DNA of 64,000 bases from Streptomyces roseolilacinus (GTDB taxonomy: Bacteria; Actinomycetota; Actinomycetes; Streptomycetales; Streptomycetaceae). Below the pieces are notes generated by a model. It did not search any database. It saw only the letters and a list, made by a program, of their open reading frames with translations, and was not told the origin of the DNA. The stretch lies in contig NZ_BMSV01000001.1 in the NCBI RefSeq assembly GCF_014649335.1, positions 806,001 to 870,000 of the forward strand, read 5' to 3'. Made by a program: the position numbers and the translations under genes. Shown here piece after piece: positions 59,419-64,000 of this stretch (position 1 is the first letter of the stretch; every line of letters begins with the position of its first letter).

Positions 59419-60306
59419 TCAGCCCCGGGGCCGCCGGCCCTCACCCCGCACCAGGGCGCCGAGGCCCGACCAGGCGAAGCGCATCAGCGTCTCCGCCGCC
59501 TCGCGGGCGGTCACGTCGGGCGCGCCGCCGGCCCAGTCGGCGAGCGACTCCGCCGCGCCGACGAGGGCGTGCGCGAGGCCCGCCACGTCGCGTTCGGTGA
59601 GCTCCGGGTCCTGGTGGGCCTCGCGGGCCGTGGTGACGATCAGGGAGGTGACGAAGCCGACGATCTCCTCCCGCAGCGCCGCCACCTCCGCCGCGAACGG
59701 CTCGCCGTTGGTACGGGCCTGGCGGTGCAGCACCGCCCAGCCGTCCGGGTTGTCGGCGGTGTGCGCGAAGAACGCGGTGAGGCCCGCCCGCAGCCTGCGC
59801 TCGACGGGGGTACCGGGCGCCGGGGCGGCCGCCCCGGCCCGGACCGCTGCCGTCAGGGCGGCGGCCTCGCGGCGGACGCAGGCGGTGAAGAGGTCCTCCT
59901 TGGAGTTCAGGTAGAGGTACACCAGCGGCTTGGACACGCCCGCGAGTTCGGCGATCTCCTCCACGGACGCCGCCCGGTACCCGCGCCGCCCGAAGACCCG
60001 CACGGCGGCGTCGAGCATCTGCCGCTCCCGCGTCGCCCGCGGCAGCCGCCGCCCCCGCGTCACGGCGCCGGCGGGCGCGCCGGCCTCGACGACCGCGCCC
60101 GTACGGGCGGCCTCGTCTGTACAGGCGGCTCCGTCCGTACCGGCGGCCTCGTCCGTACCGGCGGCCTTGTCCGTACCGGCGGCCTTGTCCGTACCGGCGG
60201 CCTTGTCCGTACCGACGGTCTCGCCCGTACCGGAGCCCCCGCGTGCCGCGGGAACCCCGGCCGGCCCGCCGTGTGTGCCCCCCGTGCCGTCACCCGTGTC
60301 GTTCAA
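59419..60306 (-). CDS. TetR-family regulator with repetitive N-terminal extension
   Basis: 295-aa regulator. The TetR HTH is MLDAAVRVFGRRGYRAASVE, EIAELAGVSKPLVYLYLNSK, EDLFTACVRREA; a helical ligand domain follows. Before the HTH are about 90 residues, including a GTDKAA-type hexapeptide repeated about seven times. TTG 60306 is preceded by GGAGGCGG at a good distance, supporting translation of the repeats. A GTG at 60063 would give a conventional protein of 214 aa without them. It may regulate the adjacent acyl-CoA ligase gene. Confidence 0.8.
   Translation of the reverse strand: MNDTGDGTGGTHGGPAGVPAARGGSGTGETVGTDKAAGTDKAAGTDKAAGTDEAAGTDGAACTDEAARTGAVVEAGAPAGAVTRGRRLPRATRERQMLDAAVRVFGRRGYRAASVEEIAELAGVSKPLVYLYLNSKEDLFTACVRREAAALTAAVRAGAAAPAPGTPVERRLRAGLTAFFAHTADNPDGWAVLHRQARTNGEPFAAEVAALREEIVGFVTSLIVTTAREAHQDPELTERDVAGLAHALVGAAESLADWAGGAPDVTAREAAETLMRFAWSGLGALVRGEGRRPRG
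60101..60226. repeat. 18-bp minisatellite in the TetR N-terminal codons
   Basis: Seven units of the GTACCGGCGGCCTTGTCC type; the three at 60155-60208 are identical, the others differ by 1-5 bases. The unit length is a multiple of three, so copy-number change would keep the frame. Confidence 0.95.
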
Positions 60307-60373
60307 GCGCGCCCCGCCTCCCTCGTACTCGGCAGCCCGTAAGACTACGGGCCCGCGACCCGCCGTCGAACAC

Positions 60374-60408
60374 CCGTGCCCCCCGCCGGAGTTCGGCGGG
60401 GGGCACGG
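60374..60408 (-). terminator. 15-bp hairpin terminator after the symporter gene
   Basis: CCGTGCCCCCCGCCG and CGGCGGGGGGCACGG with a 5-nt loop, 28 bp beyond the stop of the symporter gene on the minus strand. Confidence 0.92.
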
Positions 60409-60436
60409 AGGGGCTGCGGGGAGGGGCGGCGGGGCG

Positions 60437-61765
60437 TCAGGCCGCGACCGGGGACGCCTCACGCGTCTCGTACCCGTCGACCGGGGAGGCCGACGCCGAG
60501 TTGTACGCGTCGAGGTCGAGGATCTTCTCCCGCGCGGCGACGATCACCGGGACGAGCGCCTGCCCGGCGACGTTCGTGGCCGTGCGCATCATGTCGAGGA
60601 CCGGGTCGATCGCCATGAGCAGGCCGACGCCCTCCAGGGGCAGGCCCAGCGTGGAGAGGGTCAGCGTCAGCATGACCGTCGCACCGGTCAGGCCGGCCGT
60701 GGCGGCCGAGCCGATCACCGAGACGAGCGCGATGAGCAGGTACTCCTTGACGCCCAGCTGCACGTCGAAGATCTGCGCGATGAAGATCGCGGCGAGGGCC
60801 GGGTAGATCGCGGCGCAGCCGTCCATCTTCGTGGTGGCGCCGAACGGGACGGCGAAGGAGGTGTACTCCTTCGGCACGCCGAGCCGCTCGGTGACCTTGA
60901 CCGTGACGGGCATGGTGCCGACGGAGGAGCGGGAGACGAAGGCCAGCTGGATCGCGGGCCAGGCGCCCTTGAAGAACTGCAGCGGGTTGACCTTGGCGAC
61001 CGTCGCCAGCAGCAGCGGGTACACGCCGAACATCACGAGCGCGCAGCCGATGTAGACGTCGGCGGTGAAGGTGGCGTACTTGCCGATCAGGTGCCAGCCG
61101 TACTCGGCGATCGCGTAGCCGATGAGGCCGACGGTGCCGATCGGGGCGAGGCGGATGACCCACCACAGGGCCTTCTGGAGCAGCTCCAGGACCGACTCGG
61201 CGAACGTGAGGATCGGCTGGGCCTTCTCGCCGAGCTGGAAGGCGGCGATGCCGGCGACGGCGGCCATGAAGACGATCTGCAGGACGTTCAGCTCGGTGAA
61301 GGGCGTGATCACGTCCGTCGGGACGATGCCGGTGAGGAAGTCCAGCCAGGACCCGGAGTTCTCCGGCTTCTGGCCGTCCTTCGGGGTCAGGCCGGTGCCC
61401 GCGCCGGGGTCGGTGAGCAGGCCGAGGACGAGGCCGATGACGACCGCGATCAGCGACGTGATCATGAACCAGAGGAGCGTGCGGGAGGCCAGCCGGGCGG
61501 CGTTGTTGACCTTCCGCAGGTTGGTGATGGACACCAGGATCGCGAAGAAGACCAGCGGGGCGACGGCCAGCTTCAGCAGCTGGACGAAGATGTGGCCCAC
61601 CTTGTCGAGGGTGGTGTGGAGCCACTGGACGTCGTAGCTGCGGGTGATCCAGCCGAGGATCACGCCGAGGACGAGGCCGGCGACGATCTGGGCCCAGAAG
61701 GGGACCTTGGGTATGCGGCGCGGGGACGCGGGTGCGGGCGCGGATGCGGGCGCGGACACGGACAC
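60437..61765 (-). CDS. DAACS-family symporter, probably cystine (TcyP-like) rather than C4-dicarboxylate
   Basis: 442-aa secondary transporter of the dicarboxylate/amino acid:cation symporter family with about eight helices plus two re-entrant loops. Typical motifs are KLAVAPLVFFAILVSITNLR, the Ser-rich loop FVSRSSVGTMPVTVKVTERL, and PFGATTKMDGCAAIYPALAA followed by IFIAQIF. The RSSVGT-P loop and the GCA-YPA segment resemble, as I recall, cystine symporters (TcyP/YdjN) more than DctA. GTG 61765. A 36-aa Cys-containing leader peptide lies 111 bp upstream on the same strand, which supports a sulfur amino-acid role. Confidence 0.85.
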   Translation of the reverse strand: MSVSAPASAPAPASPRRIPKVPFWAQIVAGLVLGVILGWITRSYDVQWLHTTLDKVGHIFVQLLKLAVAPLVFFAILVSITNLRKVNNAARLASRTLLWFMITSLIAVVIGLVLGLLTDPGAGTGLTPKDGQKPENSGSWLDFLTGIVPTDVITPFTELNVLQIVFMAAVAGIAAFQLGEKAQPILTFAESVLELLQKALWWVIRLAPIGTVGLIGYAIAEYGWHLIGKYATFTADVYIGCALVMFGVYPLLLATVAKVNPLQFFKGAWPAIQLAFVSRSSVGTMPVTVKVTERLGVPKEYTSFAVPFGATTKMDGCAAIYPALAAIFIAQIFDVQLGVKEYLLIALVSVIGSAATAGLTGATVMLTLTLSTLGLPLEGVGLLMAIDPVLDMMRTATNVAGQALVPVIVAAREKILDLDAYNSASASPVDGYETREASPVAA

Positions 61766-61876
61766 ACTCCAGAGGGGCGTGAGGGAGTACGGAACGGAGG
61801 GGATGCGGCGAGGTGCGGCGCCCGCGCACGGGGGCGGCGCGGCCGCGTGGCCGGCGGGCGGAGCGAGCGGGTGGGC

Positions 61877-61987
61877 TCAGACCTCGCGGCGACAGGCCGC
61901 GGACGCGCAGAGGCACAGATCGACGTGCAGGCGCGCCACGAGCGGGACGCTCGCGGTCGTGTGGCGGTGGCGCACTGCGGTCTTCAT
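61877..61987 (-). CDS. Cys-containing leader peptide upstream of the symporter
   Basis: 36-aa ORF MKTAVRHRHTTASVPLVARL followed by HVDLCLCASAACRREV. The RLHVDLC...AACR ending matches the small leader peptides found in Streptomyces ahead of sulfur and cysteine genes, where ribosome stalling at Cys codons is thought to control downstream transcription. Three TGC/TGT codons lie within eight residues near the end. No clear Shine-Dalgarno precedes ATG 61987; a possible promoter (TTGGGG-17-TTAACG) would make the mRNA nearly leaderless. The 111-nt gap to the symporter has GC-rich inverted segments that could form attenuator stems. Confidence 0.8.
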   Translation of the reverse strand: MKTAVRHRHTTASVPLVARLHVDLCLCASAACRREV

Positions 61988-62009
61988 GTGGGAAACGTTA
62001 ACACCTGAA

Positions 62010-62036
62010 CTTTGAGGACCCCAAAGCCATTCTTTG
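62010..62036. promoter_or_regulatory. Overlapping CAAAG/CTTTG inverted repeats upstream of the leader peptide
   Basis: CTTTGAGGACCCCAAAG (62010-62026, one mismatched pair) overlaps CAAAG-CCATT-CTTTG (62022-62036). This AT-richer patch lies at the expected promoter of the leader/symporter transcript and could bind a repressor. Confidence 0.45.
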
Positions 62037-62071
62037 ACAGGGAGGCTAGGCCCGGGGCCTGGGAATGACAA

Positions 62072-62107
62072 CACCCCGGACAGGAACGTTCGTTCCGGCC
62101 CGGGGTG
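62072..62107. terminator. Hairpin terminator after the DUF4229 gene
   Basis: Outer stem CACCCCGG/CCGGGGTG (8 bp) and inner stem GGAACG/CGTTCC separated by a small internal loop, 31 bp past the DUF4229 stop. Confidence 0.82.
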
Positions 62108-62137
62108 GCGGCGGTGGGTCGCGCGGTGTGACGAACC

Positions 62138-62431
62138 TTATACGCCGTCCTCCTGCGTGCGGTTGGCCTCCAGCCGCGCCTTGGCGCTGCCGACCTTCTC
62201 GACGATCTGCTCGGACATCGCGTCGCGCTGCCGGCGCAGCAGGACGAAGCTGAGCGGCGCGGACACGACGATGGAGAGCAGCAGCACCCACAGCGCGTTG
62301 GAGTCACCGAGACCGCGCGGGATGAGGCCGAAGTACACCAGCGCGTAGAGGACGACGAAGCAGCCGGCGAAGACGCCGAGGCGCATGAGCGTGTACTTGA
62401 GGGTGGCGCTGGACCTGGTGGTGGCGGTCAC
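62138..62431 (-). CDS. DUF4229 small membrane protein
   Basis: 97-aa protein. Two hydrophobic helices (LKYTLMRLGVFAGCFVVLYA and NALWVLLLSIVVSAPLSFVL) are followed by a charged helix, LRRQRDAMSEQIVEKVGSAK, and an acidic end. GTG 62431 follows AGAAGG. The family is actinobacterial and uncharacterised, often near menaquinone genes such as mqnE, as here. Confidence 0.87.
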   Translation of the reverse strand: MTATTRSSATLKYTLMRLGVFAGCFVVLYALVYFGLIPRGLGDSNALWVLLLSIVVSAPLSFVLLRRQRDAMSEQIVEKVGSAKARLEANRTQEDGV

Positions 62432-62502
62432 GATGGGCCTTCTTCCTTCTCCGTACTCCGTACCGCGGTTCTGCCCGACTAGTGAAGCACGGGCGGAATG
62501 GA

Positions 62503-63027
62503 TCAGTTCAGGGGGAGGAGCATGAAGACGTCGTCCCGGTACTCTCCCTCGCCGACCCGGATGGCGTCCGGGACGCGGCCGACCTCCTTGTACCCGCACG
62601 AGGCGTAGAACCGTTCCAGGCCCAGGCCGCCGCGGCAGGTGAGGCGGATCGCCTCCATGCCCTCCATGCCGCGCACGGCGTCCTCGCAGGCCGCGAGCAG
62701 GGCGCGGCCCTGGCCCGTGCCGTGGAGGCGGGGGTGGACCATGACCGTGTAGAGCCACACCCAGTGGGACATGAGGCGGTGGGTGTTGAGGGTGACGAAC
62801 GCGGTGGCGGCGACCGCGCCGTCCTCGTCGTACCCGGCGAGGAGCCGCATGCGGCCCTCGTCCATCGCGGCCAGGTGCTGGACCCACTGCGGGCGGACGT
62901 CCTCGGGGGTCACGGGCGGTACGAAGCCGACGGCGCCGCCGGCGTTGGTGACGTCCGTCCACAGGGCGAGGACGCCGTCGCGCAGGTGCCGGTCGACGGG
63001 CGGGTCCAGTACGAAGTTGAGCGCCAT
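62503..63027 (-). CDS. GNAT-family acetyltransferase
   Basis: 174-aa N-acetyltransferase. The acetyl-CoA motif is VMVHPRLHGTGQGRALLAAC, with LTCRGGLGLERFYASCGYKE toward the end. ATG 63027 starts MALNFVLDPPVD; upstream codons in frame look non-coding. The substrate is unknown. Confidence 0.85.
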   Translation of the reverse strand: MALNFVLDPPVDRHLRDGVLALWTDVTNAGGAVGFVPPVTPEDVRPQWVQHLAAMDEGRMRLLAGYDEDGAVAATAFVTLNTHRLMSHWVWLYTVMVHPRLHGTGQGRALLAACEDAVRGMEGMEAIRLTCRGGLGLERFYASCGYKEVGRVPDAIRVGEGEYRDDVFMLLPLN

Positions 63028-63183
63028 GCCCCCGACGATAGGCAACCGGGCCGGGGACGGGGGCGCCGACCCCGGGTCGGCGCCCGTCCCGGCCTGCGTC
63101 TTCTCGCCGCGCCCCCGGCGCGCGGGGGCCGCCGGGACGAGCCGCTCGGCGCGCTCCCGCACGGGGCGGGGGCGCCGCCCCGG

Positions 63184-64000
63184 TCAGAAGCGCATGGGCT
63201 GGGGGGCCTCCCGGCGGGAGGTGTCCGGGCCGGGGTACTCGCGGATGACCTCGTACCGGGTGTTGCGCTCCACCGGGCGGAAGCCGGCGTCGCGGATCAG
63301 CTCCAGCAGGTCGTCCCGCGTGAGCTTGTTCGGCGTGCCGTAGTTGTCGGCATCGTGGGTGATCTTGTACTCGACGACCGAGCCGTCCATGTCGTCGGCG
63401 CCGTGCTGGAGGGCGAGCTGCGCGGTCTGGAGGCCGTGCATCACCCAGAAGACCTTGACGTGCGGGACGTTGTCGAACAGCAGCCGCGAGACCGCGAAGG
63501 TCTTCAGGGCCTCCGCGCCCGTGGCCATCGTGGTCCGCGCCTGGAGGCGGTTGCGGACCTTGCCGTCCTTCATGTCGACGAAGTCGTGCTGGTAGCGCAG
63601 CGGGATGAAGACCTGGAAGCCGCCGGTCTCGTCCTGCAGTTCGCGCAGGCGCAGCACGTGGTCGACGCGGTGGCGGGGCTCCTCGACGTGCCCGTACAGC
63701 ATGGTGCAGGGGGTCTTCAGGCCCTTCGCGTGCGCCAGCCGGTGGATGCGCGACCAGTCCTCCCAGTGGGTGTCGTGGTCGACGATGTGCCGGCGGACCT
63801 CCCAGTCGAAGATCTCCGCGCCGCCGCCGGTCAGCGACTCCAGTCCGGCGTCGATGAGCTCGTCGAGGATCTCGGAGGCGGGCATTCCGGAGATCTTCTC
63901 GAAGTGGTGGATCTCCGTCGCCGTGAACGCCTTCAGGGAGACGTTCGGCAGGGCCTTCTTCAGCTCGCTCAGCGAACGCGGGTAGTAGCGCCACGGCAGG
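63184..64000 (-). CDS. mqnE: Aminodeoxyfutalosine synthase (radical SAM), 5' end outside window
   Basis: The last 272 residues of a radical SAM enzyme adding 3-enolpyruvylbenzoate to SAM in the futalosine pathway, the step between MqnA and MqnC. Visible are ALPNVSLKAFTATEIHHFEK, GLESLTGGGAEIFDWEVRRH, KTPCTMLYGHVEEPRHRVDH and GGFQVFIPLRYQHDFVDM. The N-terminal CxxxCxxC cluster motif lies beyond position 64000. It ends 156 bp before the GNAT gene. Confidence 0.93.
   Translation of the reverse strand, partial: LPWRYYPRSLSELKKALPNVSLKAFTATEIHHFEKISGMPASEILDELIDAGLESLTGGGAEIFDWEVRRHIVDHDTHWEDWSRIHRLAHAKGLKTPCTMLYGHVEEPRHRVDHVLRLRELQDETGGFQVFIPLRYQHDFVDMKDGKVRNRLQARTTMATGAEALKTFAVSRLLFDNVPHVKVFWVMHGLQTAQLALQHGADDMDGSVVEYKITHDADNYGTPNKLTRDDLLELIRDAGFRPVERNTRYEVIREYPGPDTSRREAPQPMRF

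Noticed and set aside
60060..60293. 77-codon frame encoding PPVRTR repeats
   Set aside because: It is another frame of the 18-bp minisatellite; the TetR frame explains the repeat better.

Overview
The window looks like a core-chromosome segment of a Streptomyces or close relative. Its GC is very high, with G/C at nearly all third codon positions. It carries GTG starts and ATGA/GTGA stop-start overlaps, a 14-gene proton-pumping NADH dehydrogenase operon next to a second nuoA, futalosine-pathway menaquinone genes, a secreted Streptomyces-type M28 aminopeptidase, and a Cys-containing leader peptide of the streptomycete kind. All assignments come from reading the sequence and from recalled family knowledge; no database search was run.

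Layout. At 1-342 is the cut end of a second nuoA (a second, partial nuo cluster outside the window). 533-4023 holds two tandem near-duplicate sensor kinases and one NarL-type response regulator. 4301-7334 is korAB, a 2-oxoacid:ferredoxin oxidoreductase. 7324-10436 holds a divergent HxlR/quinone-reductase-like pair, a RarD permease and a VOC protein. 10633-19194 is mostly secreted or single-gene functions: aminopeptidase, LolA-like protein, long-chain polyprenyl diphosphate synthase, fumarylacetoacetase, an exported intradiol dioxygenase with a carbohydrate-binding tail beside an AraC regulator, and an unknown secreted protein. 19275-35321 is nuoA-N on the minus strand, with a Rex-type operator about 110 bp upstream of nuoA (35430-35445). 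A 590-bp gene-free stretch separates it from an exported NlpC/P60 hydrolase.

From 36999 to 50029 are an imine-reductase-like oxidoreductase with a divergent GlxA-type regulator, a geranylgeranyl-reductase-family protein, a GNAT protein, a large zinc-ribbon membrane protein, then menG, a shrunken amidohydrolase-like gene, mqnC, a membrane Ser/Thr kinase, a lipoprotein esterase and mqnA. mqnE enters at the far end (63184-64000). Together with the polyprenyl synthase (13598) and the reductase (39048), these cover several early and late steps of menaquinone synthesis. Menaquinone is the electron acceptor of the nuo complex encoded alongside.

The accessory part is 51061-57278: a wHTH/zinc-ribbon protein with a coupled small ORF, a frameshifted tyrosine integrase, a 5'-truncated RHS toxin tip with a downstream immunity candidate, two small ORFs and a divergent GntR regulator with its own palindromic operator. 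Lower GC and broken genes suggest the remains of a mobile element. After it the core resumes: acyl-CoA ligase, a TetR regulator with an 18-bp minisatellite in its N-terminal codons, a DAACS symporter preceded by a Cys-rich leader peptide (probable cysteine-responsive attenuation of a cystine-type transporter), a DUF4229 protein, a GNAT protein and mqnE.

The best candidates for further attention are the leader peptide plus symporter, the RHS toxin/immunity remnant, the terminator-like hairpin in the cold-shock gene leader, the catalytically empty amidohydrolase between menG and mqnC, and the long near-perfect palindrome in front of rarD. No CRISPR array, tRNA, rRNA or intact prophage is visible.
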